Shown here: piece after piece, positions 10,371 through 21,861 of the stretch | Position numbering within the stretch: the first letter of the stretch is position 1 | Layout of the letters: each line of letters starts with the position of its first letter | From: Helianthus annuus | Taxonomy: Eukaryota; Streptophyta; Magnoliopsida; Asterales; Asteraceae | Assembly (NCBI RefSeq): GCF_002127325.2 | Contig: NC_035443.2 | Span: forward strand, 149,434,415-149,498,414 | Length of the DNA stretch: 64,000 bases | Direction: 5' to 3' | Notes under the pieces: model-generated | What the model was told of the DNA's origin: nothing | The model's database searches: none | Seen by the model: only the letters and a program-made list of their open reading frames with translations | Position numbers and translations under genes: made by a program

Positions 10371-13300
10371 ATGTCTGGACGAATCAACATGACACAAGCC
10401 CAGCTAGAGGCTCTCGTTCAAGCTCAAGTTGCTGCGGCACTTGCAGCTGCTCAAGCAGGTAGAATATCCTGTAGTTATAACTTACGCTAGGATCTTTAGA
10501 TCCTACATTCCTAAACTAGCCCTTGTATTTAAACTTTGCCCTATTCGTACACAATAGGTCAACCAGCGCAGCAAGTTTGCACCTTTAAGAACTTCATGGA
10601 CTGTCGTCCAAGTACCTTTAGTGGCACTGAAGGAGCAGTGGGACTCCTCCACTGGTTTGAGAAGCTCGAGTCAGTTTTCGAAATGTGTGAGTGCCCTGAG
10701 GCTCGCAGGGTGAAGTACGCCACTGGCACTCTCGAAGGAATAGCACTAACTTGGTGGAACGCCCAAGTTCAGATCTTAGGGTTGGCAGCTGCTAACGCCA
10801 CACCCTGGAACGACTTCAAGGAACTCATCAAGCGTGAGTACTGCACGCGTGACGACATTCACAAGCTGGAAGATGAGTTTTATCACTTGAAGATGACGGG
10901 GTCAGAGATAGAAGCTTACACGAAGCGATCGAACGAACTGGCTATTTTGTGTCCTACCATGGTAGACCCTCCGATCAAGCGCATCGAGTTGTACCTCAAG
11001 GGTCTAGTCTCAGAGATTCAGAGCCACGTAACGTCGGCTAACCTCGATAACATCCAAGACATCCAGCGTCTTGCTCATCGCCTCACGGATCAGGCGGTGG
11101 ATCAGAACAACTTGCCCAAACGCATCAGTGCTACCACTTCAGCCGCTACTCCCACTACACCCAGTGACAACAAAAGAAAGTGGGATGGGGATTCTAGCAA
11201 AGGTTCAGCATCCGTTCAACCTCAAGCTCAGCAGCAAAAGACTGACCACTACCAGAGTCCTAGTCAGCAATCCTCTGGTGGCCATAGACAGAGAAGGTAT
11301 CAAGGGTTTCACCCCAAGTGTCACAACTGCAACAGACATCACAGCGGCCAGTGCAACAAGGGTCGTTGTCAAAGGTGTCTCAAGATGGGTCACGAGGCCA
11401 AAGACTGTAGGAGCCCACGGCCTGCAAATCAGAACCAACAACCGCAACAACTAGCTCCACAAAACCCGCAGCAGCAGCAGCAGCAGCCACAGCGTGGAAA
11501 CCGGGGATGTTTCCAGTGTGGGGCTGAAGGTCATTTCAAACGCGATTGTCCTCAGTTGAACCAGAATCGCAACAACAATAACCAGGGCAACGGGAACAAC
11601 AACAACGGTGGGAACAACAACAATAATGGCAACGAGGCTAGGGGACGCGCTTTTGTGCTAGGTCGAGGTGACGCAGTGAACGATCCCAATGTGGTTATGG
11701 GTAAGTTTCTCCTCGACAATATTTACGTTACTGTTTTGTTTGATTCGGGTGCGGATACAAGCTATATGTCTGTGAAAATGTGTCAACTGCTAAAACGTGC
11801 ACCAACACTTTTACCCACCAAACATGTAGTAGAGTTAGCTAACGGTAAAAGTCTAGAAGCCACGCACGTAGTTCAGGGTTGTAATCTTATCCTAGCTGGT
11901 CAAGCCTTCTCTATCGATCTCATCCCCATAGTATTGGGTAGCTTCGACGTCGTGATTGGGATGGATTGGCTATCCCAACACCAGGCAGAAATCTTATGCA
12001 GCGAGAAGATAATTCGCATTCCTCGTTCTGGTCAAGAACCTCTTGAAGTTCAAGGCGACAAGGGTGGTGCTGTGGTTGGCATCATCTCTTTCTTGAAGGC
12101 TCAGAAATGCTTACGAAAGGGGCACACTGCCATTCTGGCACTCGTTACGGACGCATCAGTAAAAGAAAAGAAGTTGGAGGATATTCCAATTGTACGCGAC
12201 TACCCTCAGGTGTTTCCTGAAGACTTACCAGGCTTACCGCCTCACCGTCAGGTCGAATTTCAAATCGAGCTCGCTCCAGGAGCAGCACCCATAGCTCGCG
12301 CACCATATCGTTTAGCTCCATCAGAATTGGAGGAACTGTCAAAGCAGCTACAAGAGCTCTTGGAAAAGGGCTTCATTCGTCCAAGCTCTTTGCCATGGGG
12401 AGCTCCAGTACTATTCGTGAAAAAGAAAGACGGTACGTTCAGGATGTGCATCGACTACCGTGAACTCAACAAGGTGACGGTGAAGAACCGTTATCCTCTT
12501 CCACGCATAGACGACTTATTCGACCAGTTGCAAAGGTCGTGTTATTACTCCAAGATAGACTTGAGGTCTGGTTATCACCAGCTGAGAGTCCGGGATGAGG
12601 ACGTCTCCAAAACTGCTTTCAGAACTCGCTACGGCCACTACGAGTTTCTTGTCATGCCGTTCGGGTTAACGAACGCGCCTGCCGTGTTTATGGACCTTAT
12701 GAACAGGGTGTGCAAGCCCTATCTCGACAAGTTCGTCATTGTCTTCATCGACGACATTCTGATCTACTCCAAGAGTCAGGAGGAACACGAGCAGCATCTA
12801 CGTCTTATTTTGGAACTTCTTCGAAAGGAACAGCTGTACGCTAAGTTTTCGAAATGCGACTTCTGGCCTCGTGAAGTCCACTTCTTAGGCCATGTAGTGA
12901 ACAAGGATGGGATCCATGTCGATCCATCCAAGGTAGACTCGATCAGAAACTGGCCTGCACCACGTACACCAACGGAAATACGCCAATTTTTGGGTTTGGC
13001 GGGGTACTACAGACGGTTTATCAAGGATTTCTCGAAGATTGCTCAGCCGCTTACACTACTGACGCAGAAGGGTGTCACCTATCGCTGGGGAGAACCCCAG
13101 GAGACTGCTTTTCAGCACCTAAAGGATAGACTTTGCAGTGCACCTATCCTCTCTTTGCCAGAGGGCACAGATGACTTCGTGGTTTATTGTGATGCATCCA
13201 TTCGGGGACTTGGATGTGTGTTAATGCAGCGCGACAAGGTTATTGCTTACGCTTCTCGCCAACTTAAGATTCACGAACGGAACTACACGACGCACGATTT

Positions 13301-15101
13301 AGAGCTGGGAGCTGTTGTTTTCGCGCTTAAGATATGGCGACACTACCTGTACGGTACCAGGTGCACGATTTACACCGATCACAGGAGTCTCGAGCATATC
13401 CTTAAGCAGAAGGATTTGAACATGCGTCAACGGCGATGGGTCGAGTTACTAAACGACTATGAATGCGCTATTAAGTACCACCCAGGCAAGGCCAACGTCG
13501 TGGCTGATGCCCTCAGTCGGAAAGACACTTTACCTCGGCGCGTGCGAGCGCTACAGCTTACGATTCAGTCTAGCCTTCCTGCACAGATACGAGATGCTCA
13601 GGCAGAAGCATTGAAGCCCGAAAACGTCAAGGCTGAAGCCTTACGCGGCTCACGACAGCAAATGGAACAGAAGGCAGACGGCGCCTACTATGTAACGGGG
13701 CGTATTTGGGTCCCACTTTATGGCGGTCTACGCGAACTTGTAATGGATGAAGCTCACAAGTCTCGCTACTCGGTACATCCAGGGTCGGACAAAATGTACC
13801 ACGACATCAAAACTACTTATTGGTGGCCTAGCATGAAGGCCCACATCGCTACATACGTTGGAAAATGCTTGACATGTGCGAGAGTCAAGGTTGAATACCA
13901 GAAACCAGCGGGTCTACTTCAGCAGCCTAAGATACCTCAATGGAAATGGGAAGAAATTTCCATGGATTTCGTCACAGGCCTACCTAGATCCCAGCGGGGG
14001 AATGATACCATATGGGTGATCGTGGATCGACTCACCAAGTCTGCACACTTCCTACCTATAAAGGAAACGGACAAGTTCTCCACTCTCGCAGACGTTTATC
14101 TTAAAGAAGTTGTTTCGAGGCACGGGGTGCCCACCTCCATCATTTCGGATCGGGATGCAAGATTCACGTCAGAACTTTGGCAAGCAATGCACAAATCTTT
14201 CGGCTCACGACTAGACATGAGCACAGCATATCATCCTCAGACGGATGGACAGTCTGAGCGAACGATCCAAACTCTTGAAGACATGCTTCGGGCATGCGTT
14301 ATAGATTTCGGCAACGGCTGGGAAAAGCATCTCCCTTTGGTGGAGTTCTCATATAATAACAGTTATCACACCAGCATACAAGCCGCTCCATTCGAGGCAT
14401 TGTACGGACGTAAATGCCGGTCACCTCTCTGTTGGGCAGAGGTGGGGGATAGTCAGATTACGGGTCCAGAGATTGTAGTGGACGCCACAGAAAAGATAGC
14501 ACAAATACGACAACGCATGGCGGCAGCACGCGACCGTCAGAAAGCCTACGCGGACAAGCGTAGAAAGCCATTGGAATTTCAGGTCGGGGACCGGGTTTTA
14601 CTTAAAGTCTCACCCTGGAAGGGTGTGGTTCGTTTTGGCAAACGGGGCAAACTAAATCCGCGGTACGTCGGACCATTCGAAATCATAGAAAAGATTGGCA
14701 AGGTAGCCTACAAGTTGAACCTACCAGCTGAACTCGGGGCAGTTCACAATGTCTTTCATGTATCGAACCTAAAGAAGTGCCTATCAGATGAAACCCTCAT
14801 CATTCCTTTCAAAGAACTCACTATCGACGAGCGGTTGCAGTTCGTCGAGGAACCAGTTGAAATCACGGACCGGGATGTGAAGGTCCTCAAAAACAAGAGA
14901 ATCCCTCTTGTTCGAGTACGTTGGAACTCCAAACGTGGTCCAGAGTACACCTGGGAACGCGAAGACAGGATGACAGAAAAGTACCCCCAGTTATTCGAAA
15001 CCAATGCAACCACTACTGAGGCTGAAGCTACTACTTCGGAATTTCGGGACGAAATTCCAGATCAACGGGGGGAGGATGTAACACCCCAGGAAAATCAGTG
15101 A
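10371..15101 (+). CDS. Element E gag-pol polyprotein (probable join 10371-10458 and 10558-15101)
   Basis: An open frame of about 1,515 codons covers every Ty3 domain in order. These are retrotransposon gag ([19 protein letters not shown] near 10715-10775), three zinc knuckles near 11316, 11367 and 11509 (the last [14 protein letters not shown]), and aspartic protease ([12 protein letters not shown] near 11737). Reverse transcriptase follows ([10 protein letters not shown] near 12747), then RNase H (VVYCDAS near 13180), integrase (HHCC near 13750-13880; DDE in [26 protein letters not shown]) and a chromodomain-like tail near 14830-15000. No ATG opens this frame near its start. The expected gag N-terminus ([19 protein letters not shown]) lies upstream at 10371-10458 and ends CAG|GTAGAA, while CAATAG|GTCAACC resumes at 10558. 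Removing these 99 nt joins the two in frame and removes an in-frame TAG. The C-terminus extends about 25 codons past the usual YPQLF into a former polypurine/LTR-start sequence. Confidence 0.92.
10459..10557 (+). other. Probable 99-nt intron in the gag of element E
   Basis: Donor CAG|GTAGAA and acceptor ACACAATAG|GT have plant consensus features, and the segment is T-rich. Unspliced, the reading frame meets a TAG about 30 nt into it. Spliced, the codon G|GT is recreated at the junction and the sequence [13 protein letters not shown] flows through. The length is a multiple of three, so retention changes only the presence of the stop. Confidence 0.65.
15039..15089 (+). other. First (internal, relic) stem-loop, polypurine tract and LTR-start-like sequence in element E
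   Basis: GAATTTCG-GGA-CGAAATTC (15039-15057) is a perfect 8-bp stem that extends to 9 bp. ACGGGGGGAGGA follows, then TGTAACACCCC at 15079. This is exactly the order stem-loop, polypurine tract, LTR start seen in A and B, but here it lies inside the polyprotein frame and is not followed by an LTR. Confidence 0.8.
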
Positions 15102-15140
15102 ACAATACAGTTTACCTAGCTTCCTCAGTGAGTGCATACC

Positions 15141-15177
15141 AAATTTCGGGACGAAATTTCTAATTAGTTGGGGATAA
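15141..15177 (+). other. Second (functional) stem-loop and polypurine tract of element E
   Basis: AAATTTCG-GGA-CGAAATTT (15141-15159) is a perfect 8-bp stem. AGTTGGGGATAA then borders the real 3' LTR start TGTGACAACTCG at 15178. It lies about 100 bp after the first copy. Confidence 0.85.
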
Positions 15178-17572
15178 TGTGACAACTCGAACTTTAGACT
15201 CACTTTGATGTAACGTTACGTACATATATGACACTTTGAGTTAATGAATGTTACGATGTTACGTACTTATGTGAACTTGATTATATGATTTAATGAATGA
15301 TGTGTTATGTGCTTTGTGCATATTGTATGTATGTCAATAACCCGAACCACACATCAAACTCGATCGCACAACACTCACACTCGCATAAGCTTAAGCCTTT
15401 GGGCTGTTTTACTTGTGTTCGGACTTCAAGGGCTGCCCAAGTAGGGGCCGGCCCATTGCTTTTCTTTTGCACGTACAAACATACACACATGAGGGGATTT
15501 CACCTCATTCGTTACAAACATAACACACACAAAAACCCTAGACTCTTTCTCTCTCTCGGTTGCTTGGAACCCGACGGCAAGATCATTCCATACTCGGATC
15601 ACCCTTGCTTCTTCTCTAATTCGGTTAGTATATCTTTGATTGTGTTCATGTATGGTTCATGTGGTATTGCTCGTATTCATGCTAATTGATTGTTTACCGA
15701 ATGATTGTAATCGAATGAGATGTGAATTATATGGTGGGGTAATCATGTGCTAGGATCTGGAATGATGATATAATTATTATGTAATCGGGTTATGTGAAGA
15801 TGTTATTAAATCGGATTGCATGAAATAATCTAAGATGTAAATCGGTCACTATATCATAGGTTCGGATTGTTTGAATGATAGTTTGAATGTTGCTCGATGA
15901 TGATGTTGTATGATGTTAAATGGTATGAATATTGTTCATATGTTAGATTAGGGTTCTTATGGATTAATGAATGGATGCTTGTTTTGATCGAAATATGGCC
16001 ATGATTGAAACTGTTTGGTTGTTGATTTATTTGGTAAACTTGGAAACTGTTAAATGCTTGTAACAATATTTCTTGAACTATGGAGACTATCCAACTGTTT
16101 GGCATAAATTCGGATGCACAAGTCCAACCGTACAAGGTCTCTTGGTCGCACAAGAGGCCCATTCGCACAAGCTGACCCAATCACACAAGACATCCGGCCG
16201 CACAAGATGTCTTGGTCGCACAAGGTTATTGGGTTAGTCTAACTGTTGGGCCGATGGACATGTTGGGCTGGTCTAGTCGCACAACCCAGTTCACTCGCAC
16301 AAGGGGTTACCAGTCGCACAAAGGAACCTGATCGCACAATGTAACCCCAGTCGCACAAGATTGTATGAATCGCACAAGATGTTGTTCGCTTGTTTTTGGG
16401 CCGTATGTTATATTTGGGCTGGGTATTATTGTCGGGCTGATTTAATCAGATCGCACAAGGCCCATATGTGTGATCGGTTTGGGCCGAGATTTGTTATTGG
16501 ATTTGTTTAGGTTAGTGGGCCCAATTGTTAAATCGCACAATGTATGATTCTATTATACTAATTGACTGATGCCGTGCAATAAGTGTTGCCATGACCTACA
16601 CGTGCTTTTAACATGTTAACTTATGTGGTTCATGCGTGCAATACTTGAACACAAAACCTGACTAGTGTGATAACCCTGTTAGGACGTGATTGATCACTGT
16701 TAGTTCAAGAAACCCTCTCTTGTGTATCTGCCGAGCAAACCAAGGTGAGTTCACACAGCCAAGGCATGGGATTCCCGGGTTGGGAATTGGGTTGGAATGT
16801 TTGATATGGAATGATTACTCGTACTTACGCAATCACTAGACTATAGACCATCGTCCTCAGGATAGTCAGGACACTTACGTAAAACCTACGTAAACTAGTA
16901 TCTACCATTGTCTCCCGGGTCGGGAGGACACTCACGTAAGTCCTGCGTGACCTAATGCCCACTACTGTCTTCCGGGTCGGAAGGACACTTACGTAAATCT
17001 TGCGTAAACCCCACGCGTACCACTGTCCTCGGGGAAGGGCACTCACGTAAATCCTGCGTGACCAAGTACGTATTCCTGTTCTCGGATTAAGAAGAACACA
17101 TGGTTGCAAATTAGTCTAGTAAGTACCATAATGGGAATCCCCCATTGTTAAGGATAAATGTGAGAATCCCTCACCAATAGTATATACTTGTATGGGAAGC
17201 CCCCACTAGATGAACATACGCATTATTAATACGAACTTACTTTCTGTGAACTCGCTCAACTAGTTTGTTGATTATTTGCTGCATGCCTTGCAGGACCTTA
17301 GGTATACTTGGAGCTTGCACCAGAGGAGAAGCGGGTCGTTGTGGACAAGGACACGTGAAAGCCTATTAAACACTTTTGCATTCACACATTAATACTTAGT
17401 TTTGGGTTTTTACTTAAATGCTTCCGCTACATATACAATGTTTGGTTTTGAACATCAATTATGTCTATGGTTATTATTAAATGCTATGTTTGATATAATT
17501 GGTGGCTTGATCCTGGTCATGTCACGCTCCCAAGCGGAAGTACTCCGCAGGTGGATTTTTGGGGGTGTGACA
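15178..17572 (+). repeat. Element E 3' LTR (2395 bp)
   Basis: A near-perfect copy of 7663-10055. The two-base length difference is accounted for by two one-base insertions that I can see (in the CGCACAA array and in the ACGTAA repeat). It ends GGGGTGTGACA at 17572, followed by the GATCG target duplication (17573-17577). Confidence 0.94.
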
Positions 17573-17577
17573 GATCG

Positions 17578-17671
17578 ACCAGCCCCTTTCCTCTTTAGGT
17601 AACCCTATAAATACCCCTTGTCACCATCATTCTTTCTACTTTTGGCAACTGACGTCCGACCAGCTCGTTCT
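17578..17671 (+). repeat. Element B LTR, segment 2 of 3 (promoter segment)
   Basis: These 94 bp between element E and element C continue the B LTR. TATAAATA at 17606-17613 is the likely B promoter core. The last five bases GTTCT (17667-17671) are the target duplication of element C, repeated at 44942-44946. Confidence 0.85.
17606..17613 (+). promoter_or_regulatory. TATA box of the B-family LTR
   Basis: TATAAATA preceded by CCC and followed by CCCC. The same context, CCTATAAATACCCC, occurs in the C LTRs. Insertions E and C fall on either side of it, which separates it from the rest of the B LTR. Confidence 0.6.
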
Positions 17672-19425
17672 TGTAACAACCCGCACATTCGTGCGTTGTT
17701 ACTACTCGTTACACTCGTTACGCCTAGCACCAGAGATTCGGATCATAATGTAACTATATCGCATACATCGCTATATCGCAGTATTTTCGCATATTTTATC
17801 GCTATCACACCACCTTGCACTTGCTGATAGCCACGATGATGTCGAGTGAGGACCAATTCTACCCTCCCTTGATAGCCGTGATGTGTCGCAAGGTAGCACA
17901 TCACTCAAAACGCACATCACATCACACACATTAACGTTCACGATGACGTTAAATGAGGACCTATTCTACCCTCCTCGATGACCGTGAAGCATCGCAAAGT
18001 AACGCGTATTCGAAACGAAACCCGGTTATTGGATCGCAACTTTGAAATATGGATATGTATATACGACCCAACGTGGCTAATTATAATAAATATATGAAAA
18101 TGTGGATGAGAATGTGTAACCAAACTATCTCAACGCTTAACAATCAAAACGGAACGCCAAAACTCAGCTCGCCGGAGGCGTTTAATTGAATGGCACTTCG
18201 ATCGAATGGCCATCCGGTCGGATAACCATCCGATCGGACAACCATCCGATCAGACAGCCATCCGATCAGACAGCCATCCGATCAGACAGCCATCCGATCC
18301 GATGCACTGCACCGACTTTCTCCTCCTTTGCCTATAAATACCCCACTTGTTACATCAATAACAGTTGATGTGACTGCTCTCTCTCGACAAGACGCCTTCT
18401 CGCCATCTTCTCTCTATTTCTCGCAATTCTTATAAGTTTCTACCCTGAATCTTGTACTTCTATGATCTACACGCACTCCTTCATCTTTCTCGTCATCAAA
18501 ACTCACTTTTTCACCGTTAAATCTTGGGATTTGAGCCGTTCTAAGGTGACATCATCATGGAGTTCTTGGGAACAATGAAGTGTGACCTCATCTCATCAAG
18601 AACAGTCTAGATCTGATAGAATCCACGGTGTATAAACACTAATATCATCTAAATCTAAGACAAATCTAAGTTTTCTAAGTTTTTCTTCAAACTTTCCTAA
18701 CTTATCACTCGAAACCGGTAGCAACAGAGCTCGTACAGACCTTCTACTCTTCCTATAGTGAAGTGTCGGTTTGTGAACTGATTCCTATCAACGAGATGAC
18801 TGGCTTGTAGTGTTAAACACGAATAACCATCGAGAACAGTTAACTGGTCAGACGGGGTGATTCCCATCCGATCCGGTGACTCGGACCTGGTGGAGTTCCA
18901 TTGTTTAGCTCGTAGTCGTAACATCTCGATCGCATCGCAAAAACTTAACGAAATAGCCAAGATGTAAAACGATAAGATTGCGATGCGGGTTACCGTCCGA
19001 TCGGATTGTCGTCCAATCAGACTGCCACCAGATCGACCAACAATCCGGTCGGGTTACACTTGGGGTCAAGACTTAAACAAATTTTCAAACATTTAAGGAT
19101 CTGAACAACGAACGGATTGCCGTCCGATCGAACGACCATCCGATCGGCTGACTTTTGGATCCTCAACACTTAAACGTTTTACAAATCCTCATCGCACATC
19201 AGTTCCAACGGATTGTCACCCGATTGGATTTCCACCCGACCGAGCGACCAGTCTGCTATGAACTTATCAACCAAAGTGTCTCGCTGATCGGGTCACCGTC
19301 CGATCAAACAGCCACCCGATCGGGTTGCCACCCGATTGACCGACGTTCGATCGACCGACCTAAAAGGTAGAGATACTTCACTGTTCTCAAAGTGCTACAA
19401 CGAAAACTTCAAAAGGCAAACCAGC
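17672..19425 (+). repeat. Element C 5' LTR, part before the F insertion
   Basis: Homologous to 42342-44056 of the 3' LTR, with about 3-4% difference in the parts compared. TATAAATA lies at 18333-18340. CCATCCGATCGG-type motifs cluster at 18190-18300 (one more tandem step than the 3' LTR) and 18980-19360. The last five bases CCAGC are the F target site. Confidence 0.9.
18333..18340 (+). promoter_or_regulatory. TATA box of the element C 5' LTR
   Basis: TATAAATA in the context GCCTATAAATACCCC, shared with the 3' LTR (42970-42977) and with the B LTR. Confidence 0.6.
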
Positions 19426-19826
19426 TGTTGGACCGGTTTTGAATCCGAAACGATTGCGAAACGTACGTATAATGTGCGAAATCCGTACACGAACGCGACC
19501 TAACACACGTGACGTAATATAAACGTGATTCTATATCATATTTGATAATGTCAAGTACCTTGAATCACAATGACAACACTTTCTCTCTCTAGATTCTCTC
19601 TCTAGATCTAGAAAGCTCTCAATGACAAATGTAGCAAAAGTTGTAAACTAAACATAAAGCTCCCTATTTATAGTCAAAGGCATTTAATGAGATTTCTCAT
19701 TAATTACAATTATGCCACCTTGCCTTTTGTCTAATTATCACTAATTATAACAATATTAATCTCGCTTTCTTCTGTTTCTCGCTACGGCTCGGATTGACGA
19801 AGGCTATAGACATGAATGTACTAACA
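19426..19826 (-). repeat. Element F 3' LTR (401 bp)
   Basis: On the plus strand it runs TGTTGGACC...GTACTAACA. TATTTATA at 19665-19672 is the minus-strand TATAAATA promoter core. It differs from the 5' LTR at about four positions (about 1%). Confidence 0.93.
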
Positions 19827-19838
19827 GACTCCCCCTGG
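19827..19838 (-). other. Polypurine tract of element F
   Basis: On the minus strand the sequence is CCAGGGGGAGTC, directly before the 3' LTR start TGTTAGTAC. This is the correct place for second-strand priming. Confidence 0.75.
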
Positions 19839-21861
19839 ATATTGCCGCAGTCATTCTCGTAGCGTCTTGTCTTTCTCTCTTTGAGTCTTCTTGAAGTTTT
19901 AACACGTTTTCATCAACGTAGACTCTCTCTTGTTTGAACAGAATCCCCGTGAATCTGTTTTCAGCTTCAGCTCCCCCTTTCGGTAAACTCTTCAAGCTCC
20001 TCCTTTCGTCAAGCTTCCGTGCTTTTGGGATCGACACCTTGCTTTCCGGTTACAAGCTCTTCTAGGCACGATACCTGGCTCCTTGCACGCTTCCCTTTGC
20101 GTTGAGCTCGTCTTCAGACTCCCCCTTAGACTCGGCTTTCGGGATCGTAGTCTGGTATAACATCTGCAACACTCAGACATTTATAAGTAATAATGTTTTG
20201 AACATTTAATTAAATTCTCTAATCCACTCCCCCTATCAACCAACTCAACAGATATGGCAGCATTAAAGAATCCAACTCCCTCACAGTTTATCATCCAAGT
20301 TCAAGTTAATGACCTCGGAGATATCACAAACTGTTTTTGAAAATTTTTGATTTTAAATCAAGTATCAAATTAATGAACTTGTTTTATTTTCAGAAACACA
20401 ATCAGCTTTCTTAGATTTTGAAACTCAGCATGTCAGATATCGGTTGTCGAAAATAACGCAGAAATCAAAATCTTTTTGTATTTTCTGAAAATATAAAGCA
20501 GTAAAGAAATATATACAAACATATTTACAAACAATATTTTTTTGTTTGAGAATGCGTTAGAGGATCATATCAGTTTTTGACAAGTCACAAGTACCATTGA
20601 GCTTAGTTACACATTAAGAATTAAACAATTCACTTAGATTGTCGATATACTGATCCACTTAAATTTTCATACAAATTTCAACTAATTCAGGATACGATTT
20701 AGGTGTTTTTAAGAACTTAAACTCATTCATGTATCCCACCTCTTGAATATACTCCCGTATCCAGAATCCCAGATATTCAGTCTTACAGGTGAGTATACCA
20801 CAGATGATATCTGTAAGGGGTTAGGTGCGAAACCGTGAGAGCTCAGGTCAGAACTTCCGTTCAGCAGAGAGATGACGGCTCGACTTTTGGTGTGTCCCCT
20901 TTAGAGGATCTTTTAGTTACAACAGCAGCGACTATCAATTTTATTGTTTCATCAGCTTGCTGAGGGCGATGCTTTGTTTCAAGCATTTGCAGAAAGTATT
21001 ATTCGGGGACTAGGTCAGTACTTCCATACAACAGAAGTCCCGGAATAATACCCCAGATATCACTGAGTATAAAGACCTAGTATCTCAGAATATGGGACCT
21101 TTCAAACGAGATTTCAGGGTTTACCTATATATTCAAGTAGTGTTCCCCACAAAATAAGCAAGTGTTTGAATTTAGGTTTATATCCCGAAAAAGTTTACTA
21201 AGTGTATAAAAACCTATCGACATATCATCAGTGAGACTGTTTAACGCTATTTAATCATTACATTTCTTTAGCATACTGTAACTGTCTACTGATGTACTAT
21301 CATTTCCTCTTTTTACACAACAACTCAAATTTTTGAATTTTATCATGTTTTTGTATTTTTCAAATTTTCTAATATTTTTGTATTTTCTGACAATTTTTCT
21401 CCCCCTAAAATGCAAAACCATTAAAGAAATTTGACAAACCGATACTGATAGCTTTGTCTCGCCATCCATTTTCTGCATCTCATGCTCTGTTTTGCAGAAA
21501 ATATAACATCAAGTACCCCCATGATTTACAACCCATTGATTTTGACAGTTAGAAAACCGTTCTTCAATTTGTGACAGTAATCATGCTTGTTCAGCCGTGA
21601 GGGTTTCGGCGTAGTCCATCAACACGTATTCAAACAAACTTAATATCCAACCGTACACATATTACACAAAACAACATACAAACCCCCTGTTCGACCAAAA
21701 CCAAAGTTCATCAACATCTTGCTGTGCCAGTAATCTCACAATCTTCAGCACCATTGAGCACCAGCACATTCAAACTTTATCAAATACTACACAATAATTT
21801 TCATTCACTAAAGATGCCGATTCATGCTTCGCGATAAAGGAAGCTCCAGCAATTCAAATTG
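19839..21861 (-). other. Non-coding 3' region of element F
   Basis: About 2 kb between the end of gag and the polypurine tract. Only short, unrelated open frames are present, and I find no pol motif on either strand. Several CTCCCCCTTT-like stretches (minus-strand purine runs) recur at 19970, 20000, 20100-20130 and 20230 and could be read as extra polypurine tracts. Confidence 0.7.

Larger units (their letters stand above)
7663..17572 (+). mobile_element. Element E: complete, apparently intact Ty3/gypsy chromovirus-type retrotransposon
   Basis: LTRs lie at 7663-10055 and 15178-17572, flanked by a perfect 5-bp target duplication GATCG. By eye the LTRs differ by about a dozen substitutions and two single-base indels over 2.4 kb (about 0.5%), so insertion is recent. 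The interior has a primer-binding site, gag-pol in one uninterrupted frame with all catalytic motifs, and a doubled stem-loop/polypurine signature before the 3' LTR. It sits inside the LTR of element B. It is the best candidate in the window for an autonomous element. Confidence 0.95.

Noticed and set aside
10211..10490. Short open frames before gag-pol as separate proteins
   Set aside because: Only the segment from the ATG at 10371 fits, and it is best explained as the gag N-terminal exon.
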